Of a stretch of DNA of 59,960 bases, positions 51,950 to 59,960 are shown in pieces. The stretch covers positions 1 to 59,960 of the forward strand of contig JAKAZV010000005.1 of assembly GCA_021826505.1 (NCBI GenBank), in the 5' to 3' direction. Below the pieces are notes generated by a model that had not been told where the DNA came from, ran no database searches, and was given only the letters and a program-made list of their open reading frames with translations. This stretch comes from Acidobacteriota bacterium. Its GTDB lineage: Bacteria; Acidobacteriota; Terriglobia; Terriglobales; SCQP01. The stretch's first letter is position 1. Every line of letters starts with the position of its first letter. The translations under genes were made by a program, and so were the position numbers.

Positions 51950-52759
51950 TCATGCCGGGGACGCCTGGCCGAACTTTTCGTTTTTCAGCAATTCATTTTG
52001 CACGGTCTGGCTGGCCAGCACCGCCTGCGCGGTGGCGGCCATGGGACGGCGGTGCCGGCGGCTTTCGTTCTGCAGCCGGCGGTAGGCTTCTTCCTCGCTG
52101 ATTTTCAACTGCTGCTGCAATACTCCCTTGGCGCGCTCAATCAGCTTGCGCGTGGCGAGAGCATCTTCATGCTGGGAGCAGCGCTGGGCCAGCGCTTCAT
52201 TTTCCACCGCCAGGCGCGCCCGCTCCAGGGCTTCGCCGGCCAGCAGACCGAGCAGGCTGATGGCTTGAATCTCCTCCGGCGTGTGCGGATGTTTTTCCCG
52301 GTGCTGCAGATTGATGACGCCCAGCACCCGGCCCGCGTGCAGCATGGGCGCCGACAGCATGGCCTGAAAGCTGTCTTCGGGCAGGGCGGAATAAAATTTG
52401 AAGCGGGGATCATGCATGGCGTCGAAGGCCAGCGCCACCGGACGGCGCTGCTGGGCGACCCAGCCGGTAATGCCTTCGCCGATGCGCAGGCACAGCCGGC
52501 CGACCTCGTCGGGATGAGCATTGGAAGAGGCGCGCAGCACCAGGTCACGGCTGCTCGGCTCATAGACATAAATAAAACAGGAATCGGCGGTGGTCGCTTC
52601 CAGGCAGGTATCCACCAGGTCCCGCGCCAGGGCCTCGATTTCCTGCTGCCGCTGCAGTTTTTGCGCCGCCCGCTGCAGCATGTCCAGCCAGCGGTTTTCG
52701 CCGGCCGAGACATCGCCGGCGGGAGTCATTTCCCGAGGCTCGCTCATGTCTTTGAGCAT
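51950..52759 (-). CDS. GAF-ANTAR domain protein, predicted antiterminator
   Basis: 269 residues. The GAF domain (about 30-190, with VGRLCLRIGEGITGWVAQQ and MLSAPMLHAGRVLGVINLQ) is followed by an ANTAR domain (about 200-250, LIERAKGVLQQQLKISEEEA and YRRLQNESRRHRRP). ANTAR domains bind paired hexaloop hairpins in mRNA leaders to prevent termination. No receiver domain or kinase is adjacent, so the signal probably enters through the GAF domain. Alternative starts at 52759 and 52747. The target RNA is unknown. Confidence 0.9.
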   Translation of the reverse strand: MLKDMSEPREMTPAGDVSAGENRWLDMLQRAAQKLQRQQEIEALARDLVDTCLEATTADSCFIYVYEPSSRDLVLRASSNAHPDEVGRLCLRIGEGITGWVAQQRRPVALAFDAMHDPRFKFYSALPEDSFQAMLSAPMLHAGRVLGVINLQHREKHPHTPEEIQAISLLGLLAGEALERARLAVENEALAQRCSQHEDALATRKLIERAKGVLQQQLKISEEEAYRRLQNESRRHRRPMAATAQAVLASQTVQNELLKNEKFGQASPA

Positions 52760-52893
52760 AGGCAGGCCGAGGGGCGGGCGTCCAATTGATTGTTTGAATC
52801 GGCGCGATTCGCGAAAGCGGCGCAGGGCGGCTATCCGGGAGCGAGATTTCTCCCGCTCTTATTATCTCCTTATCTTCCCAGTTAAGCCGGCCA

Positions 52894-54291
52894 TTATGCC
52901 GGAAACCTGAAATACCGCTCCGCATTGGCATAACAGATATCGCTGACCAATCCGCCCACCAGATCCCAATCCATCGGCAGCTCGCCCGACTCCATTTCCC
53001 GGCCCAGCAGATTGCAGAGCACGCGGCGGAAATACTCATGCCGGGGATAGGACATAAAGGAGCGGGAATCGGTGGTCATGCCGATAAAGTGCGCCAGCAG
53101 GCCCAGGCTGGAAAGCGCGTTGATCTGCCACTCGATGCCCTCCCGCTGATCCAGGAACCACCAGGCCGGCCCATGCTGCAGCTTGCTGGGCGCCGTGGCG
53201 TCCTGAAAGCAGCCCGCCACGGCGGCGAAGATATAGTTATCCGCCGGGTTCAGGTTGAACAGAACCATGCGGGGCAGGGCATTTTCCTCCGCCAGGCGGC
53301 CGAGAAAGAGGGCCAGCGGACGCGCCTGCGGCTGATCGTCAATGGCGTCAAAGCCGGTATCACGGCCCAGGCGCGCGAACATGGCGGTATTGATATCGCG
53401 CAGCGCGCCCAGGTGCAGAAACTTGGCCCAGCCTTTTTCGGCATCGAGCCGGGCCAGATAGAGCATCAGGAACCCGTTCAGCCGCCGGGCTTTTTCCGGG
53501 TCCAGCGCGCGGCCGGCGCGCAATTCGGAGAAGCCGCGCGCGGCTTCGTTTTCGCCGGCAAATTCGGTGGGGCAGAGCGCGATGCCATGGTCAGAGCTGC
53601 GGCAGCCGGCCTCGTGAAACGCCTGATGCCGCCGGCTGACGGCTTCCAGCGCATCGGCCAGGGTGCGAATCTCGATCCGGGCCACCCCGGCCAGGCGGTC
53701 GAGCCAGGCATTCCATTCTTCCACCCGATCCAGCCGCAGCAGACCGTCGGGGCGGAAGCTGGGATAGACGGCGGTGGAGAGCCCCGAACGCGCCAGTTCA
53801 AGATAGATATCGAGCGGGTTGGCCGGGTCTTCGACCGGACTGACCACACGCACTTTAAATTTTTGCAGGATGTCCCGCGGTTTGAGCTCCGGCAGTTGTT
53901 CCATCATGGCCGCCCAGATGGCGGGCGCGGTTTGGGGGTTGAGCACGGTGGAAATGCCAAAGTAGCGCTCCAGCTCAAGATGGGTCCAGTGGTAGAGCGG
54001 ATTGCGCAGGGTGCGGGGCACGGTCGCCGCCCAGGCCAGAAATTTTTCGTAGGCGGGGGCGTCGCCGGTGCACAGCCGCTCTTCCACTGCCTGCGCCCGC
54101 ATGGCCCGCCATTTGTAATGATCTCCGGCCAGCCAGAGATGATGGGGATCACGAAACGGCTGATTGGCGGCGATCACCGCGGGCTCAAGATGGCAATGAA
54201 AATCCAGCAGCGGGTGGGACGCGGCGTATTCGTGGTAGAGCCGCCGGGCGGCGGGTGAAGATAACAGAAATGATGTGTCGCTGAGCGCCAT
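52894..54291 (-). CDS. uxaC: Glucuronate isomerase UxaC
   Basis: 465 residues, the usual length. DFHCHLEP carries the metal-binding His pair, and landmarks DHYKWRAMRA, LNPQTAPAIW, KFLHLGALRDINTAMF and GMTTDSRSF are typical of UxaC. It converts glucuronate or galacturonate to fructuronate or tagaturonate. The start is at MALSDTSF; an in-frame extension to 54462 is low-quality. It lies 71 bp after the polygalacturonase gene on the same strand, so pectin cleavage and uronate use are linked. Confidence 0.93.
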   Translation of the reverse strand: MALSDTSFLLSSPAARRLYHEYAASHPLLDFHCHLEPAVIAANQPFRDPHHLWLAGDHYKWRAMRAQAVEERLCTGDAPAYEKFLAWAATVPRTLRNPLYHWTHLELERYFGISTVLNPQTAPAIWAAMMEQLPELKPRDILQKFKVRVVSPVEDPANPLDIYLELARSGLSTAVYPSFRPDGLLRLDRVEEWNAWLDRLAGVARIEIRTLADALEAVSRRHQAFHEAGCRSSDHGIALCPTEFAGENEAARGFSELRAGRALDPEKARRLNGFLMLYLARLDAEKGWAKFLHLGALRDINTAMFARLGRDTGFDAIDDQPQARPLALFLGRLAEENALPRMVLFNLNPADNYIFAAVAGCFQDATAPSKLQHGPAWWFLDQREGIEWQINALSSLGLLAHFIGMTTDSRSFMSYPRHEYFRRVLCNLLGREMESGELPMDWDLVGGLVSDICYANAERYFRFPA

Positions 54292-54362
54292 ATTTTTCAC
54301 CGCGTTTTGCCCTACCCATTTTAGGGCTATCGAGATTTGTATCGGCGGATGACAAATGCAGG

Positions 54363-55793
54363 TTATTCGGCAGTTTCCGGATGCCGGGGAATCAGACCGG
54401 GCGGCGGGATTTTCCAGCGCTGCCGGCAGGCCAGGCCGCGGGCGGCCCGCGGCCGGCCCCAAACCCGCACGTCCGGCCCGGTTATCCGGAGATTGAAAGG
54501 ACCGGATTCCACCCGCAGCCGGGCATGCCGCGCCACAATCCGAATACGCCGCGGCGCGCCCACGGTTACATTGCGCAGCCGCAGTCCGAGCCGGTGACGG
54601 GCATCGTAGCCAATCAACTCGACAGTTCCCGCACCTTCAATCCGCACGTTGTGCAGAGAGATGCCGTGATACCAGGGAATGCGATGCGTGGCCCGGCCGT
54701 GGTAGGGATAATGCGTATCCAGCAGCAGTGGATAGCGGCTGTTGCGGATGCAGATGTTGCGATAGCGCACATTTTCGACGACCCCGCCGCGGCTGCGGTT
54801 CGATTTAATGCGCAACCCATTGACCGCGCCATCGAGGGTGACATCGCGCACCCGCACCGCATGCACACCGCCCCAGGTTTCGCTGCCGATGGACACCCCA
54901 TGGCCGGTGAGGCAATGGTCATGGGCGATGGTGACCTGCGCCAGCGGTCCCGAGCCATTCGATTTGAGGCAGATATCATCATCGCCGGTATGAATCCAGC
55001 AATGCACAATGCTGGCCCGCCGCGAGCTGATCAGATCAATGCCGTCGGTATTGCGCGCCAGGGCGGGGGCATAAATGTGCACTCCCCAGGCGGTAAAGCC
55101 CCGGCCATCGGTGAAGAGCACGTGAAAATTGGGGGAATCGCGCAGGGTCACTTCATAGAGCGTGAAATGCCGGCAATGATTCAGGACGAGCAGCCGCGGG
55201 CAATTCTGGTTCAAGTTCAGCTTCTGCGCTTGCCGCGCGATTTGCCACCAGGCGCCGCGGCTGCCCATGATCCTTTCGCCGCCCCGGCCATCGATCATGC
55301 CGGGCCCCATGAGAGCGGCGTCGCGGATATGATCGCCGCTGAGCAGCGGCTTGCAGCCGCGCCCATTGCGGTTGATCACGCCGCAGCTGCCGGGCGTAAT
55401 CGCGAACAAGCGCGGATTGCGCGCCAGGAGCAGCCGCGCCCCGGCGCCGATGCGCAGCGTGACTCCACTGCGCAGTTCGAGCGGCCCGCTGACAAACGCC
55501 GTGCGGGCGCCCCGCGCCGCCAACTCCACCGCATGGCCCCAGGGACAGCGGTTGAGCGCGGCCTGAATCCGGGCGGTATCAAGGCGGCTTTCCTCCGCCG
55601 CGTTCAAGCCGCCCTGGCGGTTCAGCCGCAAACGCGCCCGCAAACGAATCGCGGTGGGAGGGAAATGCGGCTGCCGCAAAGGCCGCGGATCCTGTCCGGC
55701 GAGGCGAGGGACAAAGGCGGCGAAGCCCAGTCCGCATAGCCATGCCAGCGCCAGGCGGGTTTTCCATTGAACATCAAAAAGTCGCGGCGTCAT
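54363..55793 (-). CDS. GH28 polygalacturonase-like exported enzyme
   Basis: 476 residues from the ATG at 55793. A signal segment (LALAWLCGLGFAAF) is followed by a right-handed beta-helix with the four GH28 motifs: NTDG (248-251), GDDD (270-273), GHG (297-299) and RIK (328-330). All catalytic Asp residues are present, so it should hydrolyse polygalacturonate or a related pectin. It is likely transcribed with uxaC. Confidence 0.92.
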   Translation of the reverse strand: MTPRLFDVQWKTRLALAWLCGLGFAAFVPRLAGQDPRPLRQPHFPPTAIRLRARLRLNRQGGLNAAEESRLDTARIQAALNRCPWGHAVELAARGARTAFVSGPLELRSGVTLRIGAGARLLLARNPRLFAITPGSCGVINRNGRGCKPLLSGDHIRDAALMGPGMIDGRGGERIMGSRGAWWQIARQAQKLNLNQNCPRLLVLNHCRHFTLYEVTLRDSPNFHVLFTDGRGFTAWGVHIYAPALARNTDGIDLISSRRASIVHCWIHTGDDDICLKSNGSGPLAQVTIAHDHCLTGHGVSIGSETWGGVHAVRVRDVTLDGAVNGLRIKSNRSRGGVVENVRYRNICIRNSRYPLLLDTHYPYHGRATHRIPWYHGISLHNVRIEGAGTVELIGYDARHRLGLRLRNVTVGAPRRIRIVARHARLRVESGPFNLRITGPDVRVWGRPRAARGLACRQRWKIPPPGLIPRHPETAE

Positions 55794-55983
55794 GAGTGTG
55801 ATCTGAATGTGATCATGTCGGGCGGTTTCATACAGTGTCAATGCCGAATTTCTAAAGCTGTGATTTTTCAGTTCTTAATTCAACCGGCATTCCGAGGCCG
55901 CGAGGGCTAATGAATGCTGAATTTGTTTTGTCATAAAAATCCCAGCCAGGATCTCGCACCGTACAACGCGGCCCTTAACCCGT

Positions 55984-55989
55984 TATGAT
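55984..55989 (+). promoter_or_regulatory. -10-like TATGAT 6 nt from the acyl-CoA ligase start
   Basis: TATGAT ends 6 nt before the ATG at 55996, and no Shine-Dalgarno sequence is seen, consistent with a leaderless mRNA, as at 2685, 4431 and 33336. Confidence 0.4.
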
Positions 55990-55995
55990 TTTCAA

Positions 55996-57792
55996 ATGCC
56001 ATGGGTTCCACGCACGCTGCCGCTTTTGCTGCCCGGCTTACGCCAGCGCGGCGATGCGCCCCGGCTTTACGCCAAAGCCCAGGGCCGCTGGCAGCCCCTG
56101 AGCTGCCGCGGATTCTACGATCAGGTGCGGGCCGCGGCCGCCGGACTGGAACGGCTGGGGCTGCGTGCGGGCGAACGGGCGGTGCTGCTGGCCGAAAGCA
56201 GCCCGCAATGGCTGATTGCCGATTTTGCCTGCCAGGCGCTCGGCGTGGCCAATGTTCCCGTCTATCCCACCCTGACCGCCGAACAGACCGCCTTTCCCGC
56301 GCGCCACAGCCGGGCGCGGCTGGCGCTGGTCTCGAATCAAGCGCAGCGGCAAAAACTGGAAGCTCAGGCAAACGAACTGCCGGCCCTGCGCTGGATTGTC
56401 TGTTTCGATGACGGCGATGAGTTTTCCGACCCTTCGATCGCCGGAATCGTGCGGCTGCGCTGGCGCGAACTGCTGGAAACGCCGCCGCCGCCGGAAGCGG
56501 AATTCGAGGCCCGGCTCGCGGCCATTGCGCCGGAGCAGACCGCGACCCTGCTCTATACCTCCGGCACCACGGGCGTGCCGAAGGCGGCGCCACTCACACA
56601 CGCCAATCTCTGCGCCAATCTTGAACAGACGACGCGCGCCTTTGCGCTCGGAGCTGACGACCGCCGGCTTTCGGTGCTGCCGCTTTCGCACATTACCGAG
56701 CGTCATTTGGCCTATCTCGACATGGTCTGCGGGATGACGACCTGGTTTGCCGAAAGCATAGAAGCCATTGCGGCCAACCTGCGCGAGATGCGGCCCACGG
56801 TGCTGGCCGCGGTGCCGCGCATGTATGAAAAAATCGCCGTTGCGGTGCGGGCCGAGGCCGCGGCGCGCCCGCGGATCCCGCAAAAAGTCTTTGCCTGGGC
56901 CCAGAGCACGGGCCAGCGCATGGCTCCGTACCGGCTCGAGGATCGCGCCGCGCCATGGGGATTGCGCCTGTGCGATGCGCTGGCCGATCGCCTGGTCTAT
57001 CGCAAGCTGCGGGCGAGGCTGGGCGGCAAGCTGCGCATCGCCATGTCCGGCGGCGCGGCGCTGCCGCGGGAAACCGCCGAGTTCCTGCTTTCGCTCGGAT
57101 GGCGGCTGGATCAGGGCTATGGGATGACGGAAACCTCGCCCGTCATCGCCATGAGCCGGCCCGGCTCGCGCCGCCTGGGTTCGGTGGGCCGGCCGATGGC
57201 CAATCTTGAACTCCGCTTCGCCGAGGACGGCGAAATTCTGGTGCGCGGACCTTCCGTCTTTGCCGGCTATGAGGACGATCCGGAGGCCACGGCGACGGCC
57301 TTCACCAACGGCTGGTTTCATACCGGCGATCTGGGCCGGCTGGATCAGGATGGCTTCCTCTATATCAGCGGGCGGAAAAAAGAGCTGCTCAAGACCGCGG
57401 GCGGCAAGTTCATTTCCCCCCAGCCGCTCGAAGATAAACTCAAGGCCTCGCCCTGGATTGCCGAGGCGATGGTGGTGGGGGAAGGCCGGCCTTATGCCAG
57501 CGTGCTGATTCTGCCCGACTTTGCCGCGCTGGAAGCCCGCTCCCGCCAGGCCGGCTGGCGCTGGCGTGATCGCGCCGAGCTTTGCGCCCTCCCCCAGGCA
57601 CGCGCGCTTTATGCCGATGAGATCGAAGCCCTGAACCGCAGCCTGGCCCGCTTCGAGACCCTGAAGCGCTTTCTGCTGTTGACAGAAGAATTCAGCGTGG
57701 CCGCGGGCGAGCTGACCCCCACGCTGAAAATACGCCGCGCCGCCATTGAGGCCAAATACCGCACTCAGATTGATCAGCTCTACGCCAATTAA
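55996..57792 (+). CDS. Long-chain fatty acid-CoA ligase (AMP-forming)
   Basis: 598-residue adenylate-forming enzyme of the FAA1/FadD15 type. The P-loop LLYTSGTTGVPKAAPLTH, the YGMTETSP aromatic-Glu motif, GWFHTGDLG and the hinge GRKKELLKTAGGKFISP are all intact. The C-terminal catalytic Lys lies in LTPTLKIRR. It activates fatty acids to acyl-CoA. Single gene, followed by a 525-bp gap. Confidence 0.92.
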   Translation: MPWVPRTLPLLLPGLRQRGDAPRLYAKAQGRWQPLSCRGFYDQVRAAAAGLERLGLRAGERAVLLAESSPQWLIADFACQALGVANVPVYPTLTAEQTAFPARHSRARLALVSNQAQRQKLEAQANELPALRWIVCFDDGDEFSDPSIAGIVRLRWRELLETPPPPEAEFEARLAAIAPEQTATLLYTSGTTGVPKAAPLTHANLCANLEQTTRAFALGADDRRLSVLPLSHITERHLAYLDMVCGMTTWFAESIEAIAANLREMRPTVLAAVPRMYEKIAVAVRAEAAARPRIPQKVFAWAQSTGQRMAPYRLEDRAAPWGLRLCDALADRLVYRKLRARLGGKLRIAMSGGAALPRETAEFLLSLGWRLDQGYGMTETSPVIAMSRPGSRRLGSVGRPMANLELRFAEDGEILVRGPSVFAGYEDDPEATATAFTNGWFHTGDLGRLDQDGFLYISGRKKELLKTAGGKFISPQPLEDKLKASPWIAEAMVVGEGRPYASVLILPDFAALEARSRQAGWRWRDRAELCALPQARALYADEIEALNRSLARFETLKRFLLLTEEFSVAAGELTPTLKIRRAAIEAKYRTQIDQLYAN

Positions 57793-57839
57793 TGGGGGGC
57801 AAAGGGATAAGCGTCGCATAGCCGCGTTGTGGGTCGCTC

Positions 57840-57877
57840 GGCAATCCTCATGTACATTCATGTACACGCCGGTTGCC
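57840..57877. repeat. Imperfect palindrome centred on TGTACAT/ATGTACA
   Basis: Left arm GGCAATCCTCATGTACAT (57840-57857) and right arm (57860-57877) match at 14 of 18 positions when paired, with a 2-nt spacer. The core is TGTACAT-TC-ATGTACA. Confidence 0.6.
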
Positions 57878-57934
57878 TCGCACCTCACGCCTGGCACTGC
57901 TCGCCTTTCCCTTCGTCTCAGCAGCTTTTGACAG

Positions 57935-57970
57935 CGAAGAGGGACAGGAAATTCCTGCCGTCCCTCTCGC
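57935..57970. other. Strong hairpin downstream of acyl-CoA ligase
   Basis: GAGGGAC (57939-57945) pairs with GTCCCTC (57960-57966), extended by GCGA/TCGC with one bulge, around a small AGGAA-A-TTCCT palindrome. There is no T-run, so it may be a weak or Rho-assisted terminator or an RNA-processing site. Confidence 0.55.
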
Positions 57971-58051
57971 CAGCGGCGCACCAAATTCCATAAGGTGAAT
58001 GTGTAGATGTCCGGCATGGTTGAGTCTTCAAGATTTTTCAAATACCCCCGA

Positions 58052-58057
58052 TATAAT
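58052..58057 (+). promoter_or_regulatory. Candidate -10 (TATAAT) upstream of glnA
   Basis: TATAAT lies about 260 bp before the glnA start; the -35 is weak (TTCAAG, 58027-58032). If used, the leader RNA would include the whole 148-bp inverted-repeat element. Confidence 0.4.
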
Positions 58058-58095
58058 GATTCAATTTTGCATTTCCGCTCCGGGCACGATAGCCT

Positions 58096-58243
58096 AGAAC
58101 TGGTTTCATAAAGCTAAGGACAATCAGGATCATGCGGCATTACTTTCGCGCACAATTCCGCAAAATGCACGGAATTGTTGCGCGGGAAACGCCGCACTGC
58201 CCAATCACCCAAAATGACGCACACCCTTTATGAAACCAGTTCT
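58096..58243. repeat. 148-bp element with perfect 18-bp terminal inverted repeats
   Basis: The arms AGAACTGGTTTCATAAAG (58096-58113) and its exact reverse complement (58226-58243) frame a centre with nested inverted repeats: TGCGGC/GCCGCA (58133-58138, 58191-58196) and CGCGCACAATTCCG with CGGAATTGTTGCGCG (58147-58160, 58170-58184). It is either a MITE-like insertion or a large leader-RNA structure. Confidence 0.75.
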
Positions 58244-58317
58244 CACGCTTTACCTGAATTTTTCCGGCCGCCGCATCCAGGGCCGGATCATCCATCGAAC
58301 GAGGCGAACTGACAGCT

Positions 58318-59748
58318 ATGTCGAACGAACTGCGCAGCTTTCTCACGCTTTCCTATGAAGAACTGGAAGAGCTCAACCTCAAGGCCAAGGAAGAGCGCAA
58401 AAACCGCGTTTCTCCCGAGCAAATCCGCGAAGCCCGCCTCAAGTATCTGGCTGACGAAAAGCGGATCAAAGCGGTCACCGTGCTGTTCAGCGACCTGGAA
58501 GGCCGCCTGCACATGCTCGATTACGACAAAAAGTTCCTGCTCAAAAGCTGGGACAATCTCACCTTTGACGGCAGCTCGATCCGCGGCTTTACCGCGCAGC
58601 GGGAAAGCGACCTGCGCCTGGCCCTCGACTGGCCGGCTTTTTACTGGGTGCCGGCCGACTTTTTCGGACCCGGCAAGGTGCTGGTCTTCGGCGATGTGAT
58701 TGACAAGGACGGCCGGCCCTATGCCGCCGATACCCGCGGCCGGCTCAAGCTGCTGGCTGCGGAAATGCATAAGAAGCACGGCTACACCCTCAATGCCGCC
58801 AACGAAATCGAGGGTTTTCTGTTCCAGGGATCCGATGCCGAGCGCCATTATCACGAGGCCGGACGCTTCGACTACGTCAACACAGGCGGCTACTACCACT
58901 CGCTGCCCGGCGATCCGCTGCGCCGCTTTATTGACACCGCGGCCGAAGTGCAGCGGGCGGTTGGCTTCCAGAATGAAAAAGACCACCCCGAAGTCGCGCC
59001 TTCGCAGTTTGAAATCAACTACGGCTACGGCGAAGTGGTGGCCGCGGCGGACCAGATTCAGCTCTACAAGCTGATCTGCCGGCAGGTGGCGACGCAGATG
59101 GGCATGACCGCCAGCTTTCTGCCCAAGCCGGTGGTCGGGGTCAACGGCAACGGCATGCACACCAACGTTTCGATCAGCCAGAACGGCAAAAATCTCTTCT
59201 GGGATCCCAAGGGCGAGGAAAAGCTCAGCCCCCTGGCCTGGTCGTTCGTGGACCGTATTCTCACCCACGCCAATGACGTCTGTCTGCTGCTCAATGCCAG
59301 CGTCAACGCCTACCGCCGTCTGGATCCCCACTTCGAGGCGCCCAACCAGATCAAGGCCTCGCCGGTGGACCGCGGCTCGATGATCCGCATTCCCATCGGG
59401 AATGAAAAAAGCTCGCGGGTTGAAGTGCGCTCGGTGGCGCCCGACGCCAACCCGTACCTGGTGATGCTGGCCGTCTTCCAGACCGGACTGCAAGGCGAGA
59501 TCGCCAAAATTGACAATCTGCGCCAGGCGCAGCGTTATCTGCCCGACAACATCTATACCGCGATTGACCACTTCCGCGGCTCCGCCTGGACGGAAAAAAT
59601 GCTGGGCGCCGATGTCAAGGAGCGTTACGCCGATCTGAAGCAGGCCTCGGCCGACCGCTGCGCACGCCTTCTCGGCACCTTCGTCAAGCCAGCGGAAGTG
59701 CAGTTTCATCACGAAATCTATAACCAATTTCTGTGGAACATGTTTTAA
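58318..59748 (+). CDS. glnA: Glutamine synthetase (type I)
   Basis: 476 residues. An N-terminal beta-grasp with FDGSSIRGF is followed by catalytic-domain motifs: NEIEGF, EVAPSQFEINYG, GNGMHTNVSI, RGSMIRIP and SSRVEVRS. It joins ammonia to glutamate using ATP. The adenylylation-loop sequence of GSI-beta (NLYDLPPEE type) is not seen, so it is probably not regulated by adenylylation. An AGG about 18 nt before the ATG is the only Shine-Dalgarno-like sequence. Confidence 0.93.
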   Translation: MSNELRSFLTLSYEELEELNLKAKEERKNRVSPEQIREARLKYLADEKRIKAVTVLFSDLEGRLHMLDYDKKFLLKSWDNLTFDGSSIRGFTAQRESDLRLALDWPAFYWVPADFFGPGKVLVFGDVIDKDGRPYAADTRGRLKLLAAEMHKKHGYTLNAANEIEGFLFQGSDAERHYHEAGRFDYVNTGGYYHSLPGDPLRRFIDTAAEVQRAVGFQNEKDHPEVAPSQFEINYGYGEVVAAADQIQLYKLICRQVATQMGMTASFLPKPVVGVNGNGMHTNVSISQNGKNLFWDPKGEEKLSPLAWSFVDRILTHANDVCLLLNASVNAYRRLDPHFEAPNQIKASPVDRGSMIRIPIGNEKSSRVEVRSVAPDANPYLVMLAVFQTGLQGEIAKIDNLRQAQRYLPDNIYTAIDHFRGSAWTEKMLGADVKERYADLKQASADRCARLLGTFVKPAEVQFHHEIYNQFLWNMF

Positions 59749-59786
59749 AAACTTGCTCGACATATTTGTCCGGATGGTGATTTCAC

Positions 59787-59813
59787 AACGGCCCGCGGAA
59801 GCGGGCCGTTTTT
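59787..59813 (+). terminator. Rho-independent terminator of glnA
   Basis: AACGGCCCGC (59787-59796), GGAA loop, GCGGGCCGTT (59801-59810), then TTT and a T-rich tail. A perfect 10-bp stem. Confidence 0.95.
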
Positions 59814-59960
59814 GTTTGACGGATGACAGATGAAAGATCACGGATGACGGATCACGGATGGCGGAGCAAGACGGGGGAGAACGGAAACGGAGAAGCAAGG
59901 CGAGAGTAACGGCATGGGAATGAAGGAGTTGATGAAGAAAAGCCGGTCAAGGGGAAAAAC
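59814..59960. repeat. Degenerate GGATGACGGATCAC repeats at the window end
   Basis: Variants of GGATGAC/GGATCACGG recur between 59818 and 59866, followed by a purine-rich tract. No gene is clear. An ATG at 59914 opens a short frame that runs off the window, without enough sequence to judge. Confidence 0.4.

Larger units (their letters stand above)
57793..58317. other. 525-bp intergenic region with three structured elements
   Basis: Between the acyl-CoA ligase and glnA. It contains an imperfect palindrome around TGTACAT (57840-57877), a long GAGGGAC hairpin (57935-57970), a TATAAT box (58052-58057) and a 148-bp inverted-repeat element (58096-58243). No credible gene is seen on either strand; the short minus-strand frame at 58140-58346 has no recognised family. 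Confidence 0.7.

Noticed and set aside
57793-58317. Sigma-54 promoter for glnA
   Set aside because: The nearest GGCAC...GC match near 57893 has the wrong spacing between GG and GC.
58140-58346. 68-codon minus-strand frame across the inverted-repeat element
   Set aside because: It lies mostly within the repeat element and overlaps the glnA start; no family is recognised and there is no upstream signal.
58288-59898. 536-codon minus-strand frame opposite glnA
   Set aside because: An antisense frame kept open by GC-rich codon bias in glnA; no recognisable domain.
59914-59960. Possible partial gene at the window end
   Set aside because: Only about 15 codons are visible, in a purine-rich repeat-like tract; there is not enough to support a gene.

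Overview
The window is about 60 kb of GC-rich bacterial chromosome with tightly packed genes, one tRNA and no rRNA. The gene set suggests a diderm, polysaccharide-degrading soil bacterium, most like an Acidobacteriota (Terriglobia-type) genome. The reasons are a LolA-like carrier and a type IV pilus/type II secretion-like assembly operon (Gram-negative envelope), Tat-exported Gfo/Idh/MocA and TIM-barrel sugar proteins, a PASTA-tailed FtsI, a GAF-ANTAR protein and many carbohydrate enzymes. No marker gene settles the taxonomy, so this is an inference.

Layout. 1-5.7 kb: exported Gfo/Idh/MocA oxidoreductase plus TIM-barrel isomerase, an XdhC/CoxI protein, a VapBC-like toxin-antitoxin pair and a GH63-like glycosidase. 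5.7-10.8 kb (minus): a three-gene unit of GH64-like lipoprotein, GlcNAc-transferase-family glycosyltransferase and right-handed beta-helix lipoprotein. 10.9-13.1 kb: a DUF2075-type nuclease-helicase next to tRNA-Leu(CAA). 13.2-18.1 kb: an SGNH hydrolase facing a glucarate-dehydratase-like enolase, a Gfo/Idh/MocA oxidoreductase and a TIM-barrel isomerase. 18.5-31.5 kb (plus): a surface-polysaccharide cluster with nine glycosyltransferases, one flippase and one methyltransferase. 31.5-34.6 kb: HD-GYP response regulator, acyl-CoA thioesterase, MFS transporter. 34.6-45.8 kb (minus): ABC transporter, TPR protein, LolA-like carrier, then PilC/PilB/PilM/PilN/PilO/PilP-like proteins, a Gly/Pro-rich pseudopilin-like protein and a degenerate CPBP membrane protein. 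46.0-51.9 kb (plus): a short division cluster mraZ-rsmH-ftsL-ftsI with a clear MraZ operator, then a C-terminal processing protease and a glutaredoxin-like protein. 52-55.8 kb (minus): GAF-ANTAR protein, glucuronate isomerase uxaC, GH28 polygalacturonase. 56-59.8 kb (plus): long-chain acyl-CoA ligase and glutamine synthetase with a strong terminator.

How the genes fit together. One theme is plant or microbial polysaccharide use: GH28 plus UxaC (pectin and uronate), glucarate-dehydratase-like plus oxidoreductase and isomerase (sugar acids), GH63-like and GH64-like hydrolases. The other theme is envelope building: polysaccharide cluster, pilus-like machine, lipoprotein carrier and septal peptidoglycan synthesis.

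The non-coding DNA is unusually structured. A family of short hairpin elements (TCGCCTGAA followed by a GCGGC/GCCGC or GTGGC/GCCAC stem) sits just ahead of several start codons, often followed by a -10-like hexamer only 5-7 nt from the start, which suggests leaderless mRNAs. A cluster of TGACGGCAT repeats interrupts the glycosyltransferase cluster. A 148-bp element with perfect 18-bp terminal inverted repeats lies upstream of glnA. No CRISPR array, rRNA or complete insertion sequence was seen.
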